Assembly: GCF_014648075.1 (NCBI RefSeq)
Contig: NZ_BMQK01000003.1
Span: 372,001 to 436,000 of the forward strand
Direction: 5' to 3'
From: Streptomyces ruber
GTDB lineage: Bacteria; Actinomycetota; Actinomycetes; Streptomycetales; Streptomycetaceae
Length of the DNA stretch: 64,000 nucleotides
The notes under the pieces were generated by a model. The model was not told the origin of the DNA. It did not search any database and saw nothing but the letters and a program-made list of their open reading frames with translations. Position numbers and translations under genes: made by a program. Shown here in pieces: positions 39,912 through 48,133 of this stretch. The number at the start of each line of letters is the position of its first letter. Position 1 is the stretch's first letter.

Positions 39912-41105
39912 GTGCTGCAGGCGGACGTCGCCATCGTGGGCGCCGGAGCCGCGGGTCTGTCCCTCGCGCACCGGCTCGCCCGCCCCGCCACCGGGGCCCC
40001 GCGGCTGTCGGTGGTCCTGCTGGAGGCACCCCCGGGCCCGTTGCGGGCCCCCAGACGGACCTGGTGCTTCTGGGAGCCGGCGGCCGGCCCGTACGACGCC
40101 GCCGTCACCGCCTCCTGGCGCACGCTCCGCGTCCGCTGCCCGCGGGGGCGCGTCATCGAGGGCGACATCACGCCGCTGCGCTACAAGATGATCCGGTCGG
40201 ACGACTTCGAGGAGCTCGTCGCGCGCGACCTCGCGTGCTCCGCCGTGGTCCGGCGGGTCGAGGCGGCCGTCGACACGGTCCAGGGGATCGCCGGGGGCGC
40301 GGAGGTCCAGGCGTACGAGGGGGACGGGCGCCCGCTCACGGTGCGCGCCCGCTGGGTCTTCGACTCCCGCCCCCTCGGCAGCCTCCCCGCCGCCCGCACC
40401 ACGCTGCTGCAGCACTTCCGGGGCTGGTTCGTCCGGGCCGGCCGGCCGGTCTTCGACCCGGGCGCGGTGGAGCTGATGGACTTCCGCACGCCCCAGCCGG
40501 AGCACGGGCTGTCGTTCGGGTACGTGCTGCCGGTCAGCAGCCGGCAGGCGCTGGTGGAGTACACGGAGTTCTCCCGCGAGGTCCTGGCGCCCGACGGGTA
40601 CGACGCGGCGCTGCGCCACTACACGGAGGAGATCCTGGGGCTGCGCGACCTCGAGGTGACCTCGTCGGAGAGCGGAGTGATCCCGATGACGGACGCGCCG
40701 TTCGCCCGGGAGAGCGGGCCGTCCGTGTTCCGGATCGGCGCCGCCTCGGGCGCGACCCGCCCCTCGACCGGGTACACCTTCGCGGCCGTCCAGCGGCAGA
40801 CACGGGCCGTCGCCGCCGCCCTGCGCGCGGGGCGGCGCCCGCTGCCGCCGTCCGGGCACGCGGTGCGCTCGCGCGCCATGGACGCCGTCCTGCTGCGCGC
40901 CCTGGACAGCGGCCGGATCGACGGGGCGGCGTTCTTCGCCCGGCTCTTCGAGCACGTGCCCGCCGGGCGTCTGCTGCGGTTCCTCGACGGCCGCACCCGG
41001 CTGCACGAGGACATCGCGATCGGTCTGCGCACCCCCGTCCGGCCGATGCTCCGCACCGCAGCCGAACTGCCCTTCCTGCCCCGCCGCCCCTTCACCGACC
41101 CCTGA
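39912..41105 (+). CDS. crtY: Lycopene beta-cyclase
   Basis: A 397-residue CrtY-type lycopene cyclase that forms the beta rings. The N terminus holds a flavin motif (DVAIVGAGAAGLSLAHRLA), followed by LRAPRRTWCFWEP, the conserved cyclase block. Further family regions are RYKMIRSDDFEELVARDL, FRGWFVRAGRPVFDPGAVEL, FGYVLPVSSRQALVEYTEFS, and GIPMTD-like GVIPMTDAPF, RIGAASGATRPSTGYTFAAV. The GTG at 39912 follows GAGGAGGG with ideal spacing. It is the first gene of crtYTU. Confidence 0.94.
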   Translation: MLQADVAIVGAGAAGLSLAHRLARPATGAPRLSVVLLEAPPGPLRAPRRTWCFWEPAAGPYDAAVTASWRTLRVRCPRGRVIEGDITPLRYKMIRSDDFEELVARDLACSAVVRRVEAAVDTVQGIAGGAEVQAYEGDGRPLTVRARWVFDSRPLGSLPAARTTLLQHFRGWFVRAGRPVFDPGAVELMDFRTPQPEHGLSFGYVLPVSSRQALVEYTEFSREVLAPDGYDAALRHYTEEILGLRDLEVTSSESGVIPMTDAPFARESGPSVFRIGAASGATRPSTGYTFAAVQRQTRAVAAALRAGRRPLPPSGHAVRSRAMDAVLLRALDSGRIDGAAFFARLFEHVPAGRLLRFLDGRTRLHEDIAIGLRTPVRPMLRTAAELPFLPRRPFTDP

Positions 41106-41118
41106 TCCGGGAGACTCC

Positions 41119-42330
41119 ATGACCCTGCTGCGCGACGCCGACCTGGCGGAAGCGTTCGACCACGCCTCCGGCAGCTACGACCTGCTCGTGGCCGCCAACC
41201 CCGGCTACCACGCCCACCTGCGGCGCTCCGTGCGCCGCCTCGGCCTGTCGCACGGCGGGGACGGGCTCCGCGTCCTGGACCTCGGCTGCGGGACCGGCGC
41301 CTCGACGGCCGCCCTGGCCGCCGTCCTGCCCGGTGCGGAGATCACGGCGGTGGACGCGTCCGCGGGGATGCTGGACCGGGCCGCCGCCAAGCCCTGGCCG
41401 GGGCACGTGACCTTCGTGCACGCCCCCGCGGAGGGCCTGGCGGAGGCAGGGGTGCGGGGCCCGTTCGACGCCGTCTTCGCCGGGTACCTCCTCCGCAACG
41501 CCGCCGACCCCGACGCCGTGCTGCGGGCGGTGCGCGAGGTGCTGGCGCCGCACGGGCGGCTCGCGGTGCACGAGTACACCCTCAGCGGCCGGGCCCGGCA
41601 CCGCGCGGTGTGGACGGCGGTCTGCGGCGGCGTCGTCCTGCCCGTGGCGTCCGCCCTCGGCGACGGGCGGCTGTACCGGCACCTGTGGCGCAGCGTCGTG
41701 GAGTTCGACACGGCGGGCCACTTCGCCGACCGCGTCCGCGCCGCGGGCTTCGACCGCGTACGGGTCCTGCCGCTGCCGGGCTGGCAGACCGGCATCACCC
41801 ACACGGTCGTGGGCCGACGGCCCGGGACGGGGCAGACGGACGCGGGGGCCGCGTCCGGAGGCGGCCGGAGCGCGGTACCGGCGGGTGCCGGGAAGCCCCC
41901 GGCGGCCGACCGGGGAGCTCCGGAGGGCGGCGGAACCCCGCCGGGGGACGGCTCACCCGCGCAGGCGGGTGGCCGGGCCGCGACGAGCGGCACCCCGGGA
42001 GATGCGGGAACGGACCGGGTCGGTCCGGAGGGCGGCCGGGTCGTGATGCGTGACGCTCGGGGGACTCCGGGGGCGAACGGGGCTGCGACGAGTGGCGCCC
42101 GGGAGGTTCCGGGGGCAGCCGGGGCCGCGACGAGCGGTACCCGGGGCGCTCCGGGAACGAACCGGCTCGGTGCGGCGGCCGGCCGGGCCGTCGACGGCGG
42201 CGTCCGGGTCGCACCGGCGGACAAGGGGTACGCGCGGGTGGGTGAACGGGCCCTGCCGGACCGGGGCGGCGCGGCGCGCGACCGGACCGGACCGGAGACC
42301 GGTCCGGCCGCCCCGGCGGGTGACCGATGA
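41119..42330 (+). CDS. crtT: Carotenoid-cluster methyltransferase with long repeat tail
   Basis: A 403-residue protein at the crtT position. Residues 1-236 are a class I SAM-dependent methyltransferase: LRVLDLGCGTGASTAALAAV is the SAM-binding loop near residue 55, ITAVDASAGMLDRA follows, and FDAVFAGYLLRNAADPDAVL is the UbiE/COQ5-like block. The last 167 residues are a low-complexity Gly/Ala/Thr/Arg/Pro tail with loose repeats (AATSGTPGDAG, AATSGAREVPG, AATSGTRGAPG) that is unlikely to fold. The ATG is 14 bases after crtY. Its stop overlaps crtU (ATGA). CrtT is dispensable or accessory in isorenieratene synthesis in some strains (general knowledge, not checked). Confidence 0.88.
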   Translation: MTLLRDADLAEAFDHASGSYDLLVAANPGYHAHLRRSVRRLGLSHGGDGLRVLDLGCGTGASTAALAAVLPGAEITAVDASAGMLDRAAAKPWPGHVTFVHAPAEGLAEAGVRGPFDAVFAGYLLRNAADPDAVLRAVREVLAPHGRLAVHEYTLSGRARHRAVWTAVCGGVVLPVASALGDGRLYRHLWRSVVEFDTAGHFADRVRAAGFDRVRVLPLPGWQTGITHTVVGRRPGTGQTDAGAASGGGRSAVPAGAGKPPAADRGAPEGGGTPPGDGSPAQAGGRAATSGTPGDAGTDRVGPEGGRVVMRDARGTPGANGAATSGAREVPGAAGAATSGTRGAPGTNRLGAAAGRAVDGGVRVAPADKGYARVGERALPDRGGAARDRTGPETGPAAPAGDR

Positions 42331-43886
42331 GCGCCCCCCGTGACCCGCGGGCCGCGGCGCGGCGCGGCCGGGACCGGCGGGCCGAGGTGCTGCGGGCCCG
42401 CCCCGGGGCGCCCCGGATCACCGGCACCCCGCCCAGCACCGCCGTCGTCGGCGGCGGCATCGCGGGACTGGCCGCCGCGACGGCCCTCGCCGAGCGCGGC
42501 GTGCGCGTGACCCTGTACGAGCGCGAACCGGTGCTCGGCGGACGTCTCGCCGGCCGCCCCACCACCCTCGCCGACGGCAGCACGGTCACCATGAGCCGCG
42601 GCTTCCACGCGTTCTTCCGGCAGTACTACAACCTCCGTGGTCTGCTGCGCCGCACGGACCCGGGCCTGGACCGTCTCACCGGCCTCCCCGACTACCCGTT
42701 GCACCACGCGAACGGCCTCCGCGACGGCTTCCGCCACGTGCCCCGCACCCCGCCGTGGAGCGCCCTCGGCTTCGTCGCGACGAGCCCCGCCTTCGGCGCC
42801 CGCGACCTGCTGCGCATGAACCCGGTCGCCGCGCTGCCGCTGCTCGACGTCCGGGTGCCGGAGGTGTACGAGCGCCTGGACGCCGTCAGCGCCCAGGACT
42901 TCCTGGACGCCATCCGCTTCCCCGAGGCCGCCCGGCACCTGGCGTTCGAGGTGTTCTCCCGCAGCTTCTTCGCCGACCCGGGGGAGCTGTCCGCCGCCGA
43001 GATGGTGCTGATGTTCCACATCTACTTCCTCGGCTCGGCCGAGGGGCTGCTCTTCGACGTGCCGGACGAACCGTTCCCCGCGGCCCTCTGGGACCCCCTC
43101 GCCGGGTACCTGCGCGGCCACGGCGCCGGCCTCCGCACCGGCGAGTCCGTCGAGACCGTGTCCCCGCGCGCGGACGGCGGCTTCGACGTCGTCACCCCGC
43201 GCGGGCAACGCACGTACGACACCGTGGTCCTGGCCCTCGACGCCGCCGGGCTCCGCGCGCTCGTCGCACGCTCCCCGGACCTCGCCGACGCCCCCTGGCG
43301 CGCCCGCGTCGCCCGGCTGCGCAACGCCCCGCCGTTCCTCGTCTCCCGGCTCTGGCTGGACCGCCCGGTCGACCGCCACCGGCCCGGCTTCCTCGGCACC
43401 GCCGGCTACGGCACCCTGGACAACGTCAGCGTCCTGGACCGCTGGGAGGGCGAGGCGGCCCGCTGGTCGGCCCGCACCGGCGGCTCGGTGGTCGAACTGC
43501 ACGCGTACGCCCTCTCCGGGGACGCCCCGCGCGACGTCGAGCAGAAGCGCCTGCTGGAGCAGCTGCACCGCGTGTACCCCGAGACCCGCGACGCCGGAAT
43601 CGTCGACGAACGGCACGAGTGGCGCGCCGACTGCCCGCTGTTCCCCGTGGGCGGCCACGCCGACCGGCCCACCGTGCGGACCCCGGACCCCGGGCTGACG
43701 GTGGCGGGCGATCTCGTCCGGACGGACCTGCCGGTCGCCCTGATGGAGCGCGCGGCGACCACCGGATTCCTCGCGGCCAACGCCCTGCTGGAGCGCTGGG
43801 GCGTCCGCGGACAGACGCTGTGGACGGTCCCGAACCGGGGGCGGGGCGCCGTCCTGCGGGGCCTGGCGCGGTGGGGGAACGGATGA
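42327..43886 (+). CDS. crtU: Beta-carotene desaturase/methyltransferase
   Basis: A 519-residue FAD-dependent enzyme that converts the beta rings to aromatic rings with a methyl shift, giving isorenieratene. The FAD motif is TAVVGGGIAGLAAATALAER near residue 40, then YEREPVLGGRLAGRP. GFHAFFRQYYNLRGLLRRTD near residue 95 and FEVFSRSFFADPGELSAAEM near residue 210 are CrtU hallmarks. The C-terminal FAD region is LTVAGDLVRTDLPVALMERAATTGFLAAN. ATG at 42327 overlaps the crtT stop. Its stop is 22 bases from the stop of the convergent GH114 gene, with no clear hairpin between. Confidence 0.94.
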   Translation: MSAPRDPRAAARRGRDRRAEVLRARPGAPRITGTPPSTAVVGGGIAGLAAATALAERGVRVTLYEREPVLGGRLAGRPTTLADGSTVTMSRGFHAFFRQYYNLRGLLRRTDPGLDRLTGLPDYPLHHANGLRDGFRHVPRTPPWSALGFVATSPAFGARDLLRMNPVAALPLLDVRVPEVYERLDAVSAQDFLDAIRFPEAARHLAFEVFSRSFFADPGELSAAEMVLMFHIYFLGSAEGLLFDVPDEPFPAALWDPLAGYLRGHGAGLRTGESVETVSPRADGGFDVVTPRGQRTYDTVVLALDAAGLRALVARSPDLADAPWRARVARLRNAPPFLVSRLWLDRPVDRHRPGFLGTAGYGTLDNVSVLDRWEGEAARWSARTGGSVVELHAYALSGDAPRDVEQKRLLEQLHRVYPETRDAGIVDERHEWRADCPLFPVGGHADRPTVRTPDPGLTVAGDLVRTDLPVALMERAATTGFLAANALLERWGVRGQTLWTVPNRGRGAVLRGLARWGNG

Positions 43887-43908
43887 CCCGCCGGGCGCCG
43901 CGCGCCGC

Positions 43909-44724
43909 TCAGCAGGGGTCCCGCCACACGTCCAGCTCGAGCTTCTTCCGCATGGACGACAGGCGCAGCCCGCGCGCCTGCGCGCAGAACTCCTCGGTCC
44001 GCTCCCGGTACTCGACGTGGAACACCGCCTTCCCCGCCTCGATGAACGGCCTCAGCGCCGCGCACTCGCCGAACTCCGCGCACTCCTCGTTGACCGCGAA
44101 CTCGAAGTCGCCGACGAGCTCGGGGATCTGCGCCAGGTCGTTCTTCAGACCGACGGCCAGCCCCCGTTCGTGGGCGATGTCCGCGATCATGCGGTTGTAC
44201 GCGAGCTGGTCCTCGGCGGTGAGCGGGAAACCGGTGTCGTTCGCGTACCCCTCCATCAGGTCGGGCTCCACCGCGTCGAAGCCCTTGTCCCGGCACATGT
44301 CGAAGCGGCGCTCCATGAGCGGGCGCAGTACGGACAGCTCGCGGATGTCCAGCCAGCGCTCGCCCTCCCAGTCGTTCGGGCGGCCCAGCACCGACCGGGG
44401 GAAGTCGTCCGCGTCGGGCCGGAAGTCCTCGTACGCGCCCACGTTGACGTAACAGATCACCTTGCGGCCGTCGGCGTGGAGGCGGGCCACGTCGGCGGCC
44501 GTGTTCTCGAAGCCGTCGATGTCGTACACGGGGACGTCCACGGACGGGTCGACCCGCCCGTCCAGCTGCCACTGCCAGTCGACCCCCGGCCGCGGCTGCC
44601 AGACGGCGCCGCGGTCACCGCCGCCGCCGTCCGCGGCGCACCCGGTGGCCACGGCCGCCGTCAGCACGGCCGCCGCCAGGGCCGCGTACGCCCGTGCCGC
44701 CCGTCCCGTCGTCCCGCCGCTCAT
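43909..44724 (-). CDS. GH114-like endo-alpha-1,4-polygalactosaminidase lipoprotein
   Basis: A 271-residue lipoprotein (lipobox ending VATGC, Cys29). The domain is a TIM barrel of the GH114/DUF297 type: VDWQWQLDG near residue 50, VICYVNVGAYEDFRPD near residue 90, GFDAVEPDLMEGYAND with the catalytic-type Asp155, LAVGLKNDLAQIPELV, and FAVNEECAEFGEC with Glu213/Glu214, then the final VFHVEY block. Characterised relatives are the fungal enzyme Ega3 and bacterial polygalactosaminidases, which cut alpha-1,4-galactosamine polymers. Here it would act on the polymer made by the same locus, outside the membrane. Its ATG shares a base with the spherulin gene stop (TGATG). Last gene of the operon. Confidence 0.88.
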   Translation of the reverse strand: MSGGTTGRAARAYAALAAAVLTAAVATGCAADGGGGDRGAVWQPRPGVDWQWQLDGRVDPSVDVPVYDIDGFENTAADVARLHADGRKVICYVNVGAYEDFRPDADDFPRSVLGRPNDWEGERWLDIRELSVLRPLMERRFDMCRDKGFDAVEPDLMEGYANDTGFPLTAEDQLAYNRMIADIAHERGLAVGLKNDLAQIPELVGDFEFAVNEECAEFGECAALRPFIEAGKAVFHVEYRERTEEFCAQARGLRLSSMRKKLELDVWRDPC

Positions 44725-45386
44725 CAGTCCCCCGCCTGTGCCAGCGCGGGCGTCAGCTCCGCCCACGGATTGGGCAGTTCACCGGTCACCGGGCCGCACA
44801 CCGCCGCGCCCCGCTCCCCGGCGGTGCGCACGGCGAGCGGGACCAGTGCCTCCGGTACGCCGTAGATCAGGTGGCAGAACCGCTCGGCGGCGTGCCGCTC
44901 GGTCCACCGCGGCCGGTGGTACGCCGACACGTACGTCGACCAGTGCCCCTCGAAGGTGACGACCAGGTCGGCCACGCGCGCGTACCCGGGCGCCGGATGG
45001 ACCCCGGGGTTCAGCACGACGGGCCGGGCGCCGAGCCGTCGCACCCGCCTCACCAGTCTCCGGCAGGCGGTCAGCCGGTCCGCGCCGGAGGGCGCCCGGT
45101 CGAGGAAGCAGCCGTCGGCCGCGTACCAGTCGCGGTGCCGTACGACGTCGGCCGCGACCGCGTCGGCGGGGCGCTCCCCGTAACCGGCGTCCACGTAGCC
45201 GAGCAGCCGGACACCGGCCGAGCGCAGCGCGCGGGCGGCGGTGACGAAGGCGGGATCGGGCTGTCCGCCCGGGCCGCTCGCCGGGTTCAGCACCACGCCG
45301 TAGACCCGGTCCGCCATCGGTACCAGCCGCTGCCAGGCCACCGGGTCCACGGCGGGGTGGACGTACAGCGGTACCAGAATGCTCAA
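44724..45386 (-). CDS. Spherulin-4 family protein (GH135-like)
   Basis: A 220-residue protein of the spherulin-4 family, whose fungal member Sph3 is a GH135 hydrolase of N-acetylgalactosamine polymers. Family blocks are LVPLYVHPAVDPVAWQRLV, GVVLNPASGPGGQPDPAFV, LLGYVDAGYGER near residue 62, DGCFLDRAPSG near residue 95, VVLNPGVHPAPGY and LVVTFEGHWSTY with Glu146. The usual Asp-Glu pair of the active site reads Asp96-Arg97 here, so activity may be changed. No signal peptide is visible, unlike typical secreted members. The start is a TTG at 45386 whose TTGA overlaps the upstream stop; ILVPLYV is the expected first strand, so nothing is missing. Confidence 0.86.
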   Translation of the reverse strand: MSILVPLYVHPAVDPVAWQRLVPMADRVYGVVLNPASGPGGQPDPAFVTAARALRSAGVRLLGYVDAGYGERPADAVAADVVRHRDWYAADGCFLDRAPSGADRLTACRRLVRRVRRLGARPVVLNPGVHPAPGYARVADLVVTFEGHWSTYVSAYHRPRWTERHAAERFCHLIYGVPEALVPLAVRTAGERGAAVCGPVTGELPNPWAELTPALAQAGD

Positions 45387-46297
45387 CGGTCCCCGTCGCC
45401 CTCCGCCGCGCCCGCCGCCGACCACAGCGCGGCCAGCGACGCCCGGAGCGTGTACGACGGCCGCCACAGCAGCGCCTGACGGGCCGCGCCGATGTCCGAG
45501 CACTGCCAGGACACCCCGCCCGAGCGCGCGGAGGCGGCGCCGCCGTCCTCCTCGATCCGCCCCCGGAACCCGGCGATCCCGGCCAGCGTGTGCACCAGGT
45601 CGCGGACCCGGACGGCCCGCCCGCCGCCGATGTTCAGCACCCGTGGCAGCGGTCCGGACGCGGTCGCCGCGAGGACCACCGCGCGGGCCACGTCGCGGGC
45701 GTCCACGAAGTCCCGGTAGGCGGACAGGTCGCCGAGCCGGAGGACCGCCTCCCGGTCCCCGGCCGCCTCGCGCAGCAGCCCCGCGACCCGGCCCGGCAGT
45801 CCGCCCGGCGGCGCGCCCGGCCCGACGGGGTTGCCCACCCGCAGCACCACGGCGTCCAGGCCGGACGTGGTCACCGCGACGGTGCCGGCCAGCTTGGTCG
45901 CGCCGTACGGGGACAGGGGACGGGTCGGCGCGGACTCCGTCACCCGGCTCCCCGCGCCGCCCGGCCCGTACTCGGCGGCCGAACCCAGGTGCACGAGCCG
46001 TGCCTTGGGCGCGGCCTGCCGCAGCGCCTCGCACAGCACCGCGGTGCCCCGGGCGTTGACCTCGGCGAGGGTGACGGGGTCGCCGCCGACGGCGCCGGCG
46101 CAGTTGACCACCGCGTCCGGTGCCGCCGTCGCCAGGGTCCCGGCCAGTTCCTCGGCGCCGGTGGTGGCCAGGTCGACGCCGTAGCACGCCCCGGGCGACC
46201 GTCCGGCGCGCAGGACGGCTATCTCCGGCAGCAGGCGCAGGTGCTCGACGACATGACCGCCGAGATAGCCGGTGTGGCCCAGGACGAGTACGCGCAT
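45383..46297 (-). CDS. NAD-dependent epimerase/dehydratase (extended SDR)
   Basis: A 304-residue extended SDR for a nucleotide sugar. MRVLVLGHTGYLGGHVVEHL is the NAD-binding motif, VNCAGAVGGDPVTLAEVNAR follows, LVHLGSAAEYGP contains the catalytic Ser and LSPYGATKLAGTVAV the Tyr-x3-Lys. VLRVGNPVGPGAPPGGLPGR and VDARDVARAVVLA are sugar-nucleotide epimerase blocks. It could be the 4-epimerase or the 4-keto reductase of the locus; I cannot decide by eye. ATG at 46297, eight bases after the nucleotidyltransferase stop; its stop overlaps the spherulin start. Confidence 0.88.
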   Translation of the reverse strand: MRVLVLGHTGYLGGHVVEHLRLLPEIAVLRAGRSPGACYGVDLATTGAEELAGTLATAAPDAVVNCAGAVGGDPVTLAEVNARGTAVLCEALRQAAPKARLVHLGSAAEYGPGGAGSRVTESAPTRPLSPYGATKLAGTVAVTTSGLDAVVLRVGNPVGPGAPPGGLPGRVAGLLREAAGDREAVLRLGDLSAYRDFVDARDVARAVVLAATASGPLPRVLNIGGGRAVRVRDLVHTLAGIAGFRGRIEEDGGAASARSGGVSWQCSDIGAARQALLWRPSYTLRASLAALWSAAGAAEGDGDR

Positions 46298-46305
46298 GAC
46301 GGTGC

Positions 46306-47019
46306 TCAGGCTCCCTTGAGCAGCAGGGACTTGCGGCTGGTGAACTCGGCGTTCGCCCGGTCATAGTCGTCCGGGCGGCCGATGTCCAGCCAGTATCCGC
46401 CGAACTCGTAGGCGTGGGGCGGGTTCTGGGCATCGAGCAGGTCGAGGACCAGCTCGTCGAAGCCCAGGGGCAGCCCGGCCGTGTAGCTGTCGAGCGTGGC
46501 GCGGCTGAGCCCGTACACGCCCATGGAGACGCGGTAGTCCAGGTTCGGCTTCTCGGTGAAGCCGACGACCTTGCTGTCGTCGGTGGTCAGCACCCCGAAG
46601 TCGATCTTCACCGTGCGGGCGTAGGTGGCGATGGTCAGCGGCGCGCCCGACTCGCGGTGCCGCCGCAGCACGTCGGCGTAGTCGAGGTCGGTGAGGATGT
46701 CGCCGTTCATCACCAGGAACTCCTCCGGCAGCCGGTCCCGCATGGTGAGCAGCGGGCCCATGGTGCCGAGGGGACTGTCCTCGGTGGCGTAGTCGATGGT
46801 CATGCCCCACTGGGACCCGTCGCCCACGTAGGCGCGGATGATCTCCCCCAGGTGCCCGATCGCGAGGGTGCAGCTGGTGAAGCCGGCCGCCGCGAGCTGG
46901 CGCAGCACGATCTCCAGGATGGCGTGCTGGTCGCCGATGGGCACCAGCGGCTTGGGCAGCGCGGTCGTGTAGGGCCGCAGCCGGACGCCCTTGCCTCCCG
47001 CCAGGATCACTGCGTGCAT
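46306..47019 (-). CDS. Sugar-phosphate nucleotidyltransferase
   Basis: A 237-residue sugar nucleotidyltransferase of the RfbA/RmlA/GalU fold. AVILAGGKGVRLRPYTTALP is the nucleotide-binding signature, followed by KPLVPIGDQHAILEIVLRQL. FLVMNGDILTDLDYADVL provides the metal-binding Asp. VVGFTEKPNLDYRVSMGVYG is the sugar-binding block. It would activate a sugar-1-phosphate as an NDP-sugar for the exopolysaccharide. The ATG at 47019 is preceded by AAGGAG. It lies between the two SDR genes of the locus, 77 bases after the first. Confidence 0.92.
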   Translation of the reverse strand: MHAVILAGGKGVRLRPYTTALPKPLVPIGDQHAILEIVLRQLAAAGFTSCTLAIGHLGEIIRAYVGDGSQWGMTIDYATEDSPLGTMGPLLTMRDRLPEEFLVMNGDILTDLDYADVLRRHRESGAPLTIATYARTVKIDFGVLTTDDSKVVGFTEKPNLDYRVSMGVYGLSRATLDSYTAGLPLGFDELVLDLLDAQNPPHAYEFGGYWLDIGRPDDYDRANAEFTSRKSLLLKGA

Positions 47020-47096
47020 GGGCTCTCCTTCATGGACGTGTGGACGTGCCTTGACGTGACGTGCCGTGGTGCCGGTCCGGGACGCGCGACGGACCG

Positions 47097-48098
47097 TCAG
47101 ATGTTGTAGATGTCGGTCTTGTAGCGGGCGAGGTTGGCCGGATCGCGGAAGAACCCGGCGGTCTGCGCGAGGCCCTGCTCCAGGCTGTGCGCGGGCTCCC
47201 AGCCGGTGACGGAACGGAGCCGGGTCGCGTCCGCGACGAGCCGCATCACCTCGGAGCCCGCGGGCCGCACCCGCTGCTCGTCCTCGCGGACGTCGACCTC
47301 GGTGTCCATCACCTTGCCGATCAGCGCGACCAGGTCGCCGACCGAGATCTCACCGCCGGTGCCCGCGTTGAACGTGCGGCCCACCACCTTCTCCGCCTCG
47401 GCCGTGCCCACCGCGAGGAACGCCTGCGCGGTGTCCTTGACGAAGGTGAAGTCGCGGGTGGGGCGCAGGTCCCCGAGGGTGATGGTGCGCGTCCCGGCCG
47501 CGAGCTGCCCGATGACGGTGGGGATGACGGCCCGCATGGACTGCCGGGGGCCGAAGGTGTTGAACGGCCGCAGCGTGACGACCGGGGTGCCGAAGCTCGC
47601 GTAGTAGCTGTCGGCCAGCCGGTCCCCGCCCGCCTTCGACGCGGCGTACGGCGACTGGGTGTTGATGGGGTGGTCCTCGGTGATCGGCACGGTCTGCGCG
47701 GTGCCGTACGTCTCGCTCGTCGAGGTGTGCACGAGCCGGGGCGTGCCGAGGGCGCGGACGGCCTCCAGGACGTTGAGCGTGCCGGTGACGTTGGTGTCCA
47801 CGTAACTGTGCGGCGCCCGGTACGAGTACGGGATCGCGATCAGGGCCGCCAGGTGGTAGACGCAGTCGGCGCCCTCGGCGAGGCCGCGGACCGAGCCGGG
47901 GTCGCGGACGTCGCCGAGCACGATCTCGACCTGGTCGAGGACGTCCTTCGGCAGGGTCTCCAGCCAGCCGTAGGAGGAGAAGGAGTTGTACTGGGCCATC
48001 GCTCTCACCCGGTGCCCGGAGGCGACCAGCGCCTCGGTGAGGTGGGAGCCGATGAAGCCCTCGGCTCCGGTGACGGCGGCGAGCGGTGCGGAACTCAA
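47097..48098 (-). CDS. NDP-sugar 4,6-dehydratase, LegB-like extended SDR
   Basis: A 333-residue extended SDR. AAVTGAEGFIGSHLTEALVA is the NAD motif. MAQYNSFSSYGWLETLPKDV is a characteristic stretch of LegB-type UDP-N-acetylhexosamine 4,6-dehydratases, and CVYHLAALIAIPYSYRAPHS is another. HTSTSETYGTAQTVPITEDH and SPYAASKAGGDRLADSYYAS hold the catalytic Thr and Tyr-x3-Lys. The product would be a 4-keto-6-deoxy sugar nucleotide. The start is TTG at 48098, with AAGGA eight bases before it; no ATG lies near the first strand. It follows the membrane protein gene by 35 bases. Confidence 0.88.
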   Translation of the reverse strand: MSSAPLAAVTGAEGFIGSHLTEALVASGHRVRAMAQYNSFSSYGWLETLPKDVLDQVEIVLGDVRDPGSVRGLAEGADCVYHLAALIAIPYSYRAPHSYVDTNVTGTLNVLEAVRALGTPRLVHTSTSETYGTAQTVPITEDHPINTQSPYAASKAGGDRLADSYYASFGTPVVTLRPFNTFGPRQSMRAVIPTVIGQLAAGTRTITLGDLRPTRDFTFVKDTAQAFLAVGTAEAEKVVGRTFNAGTGGEISVGDLVALIGKVMDTEVDVREDEQRVRPAGSEVMRLVADATRLRSVTGWEPAHSLEQGLAQTAGFFRDPANLARYKTDIYNI

Positions 48099-48133
48099 CT
48101 CGGGGTTCCTTCCGGTAGGGGGTGGGTGGCGGA

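Noticed and set aside
38555..41122. 855-codon open frame on the plus strand opposite crtE
   Set aside because: It is antisense to crtE and out of frame with crtY; composition is Arg/Ser/Pro-rich without motifs. Long antisense frames are common at this GC content.
41205..43658. 817-codon minus-strand frame opposite crtT/crtU
   Set aside because: Antisense shadow of two clear genes, rich in Arg, Pro and Ala, with no ribosome-binding site.
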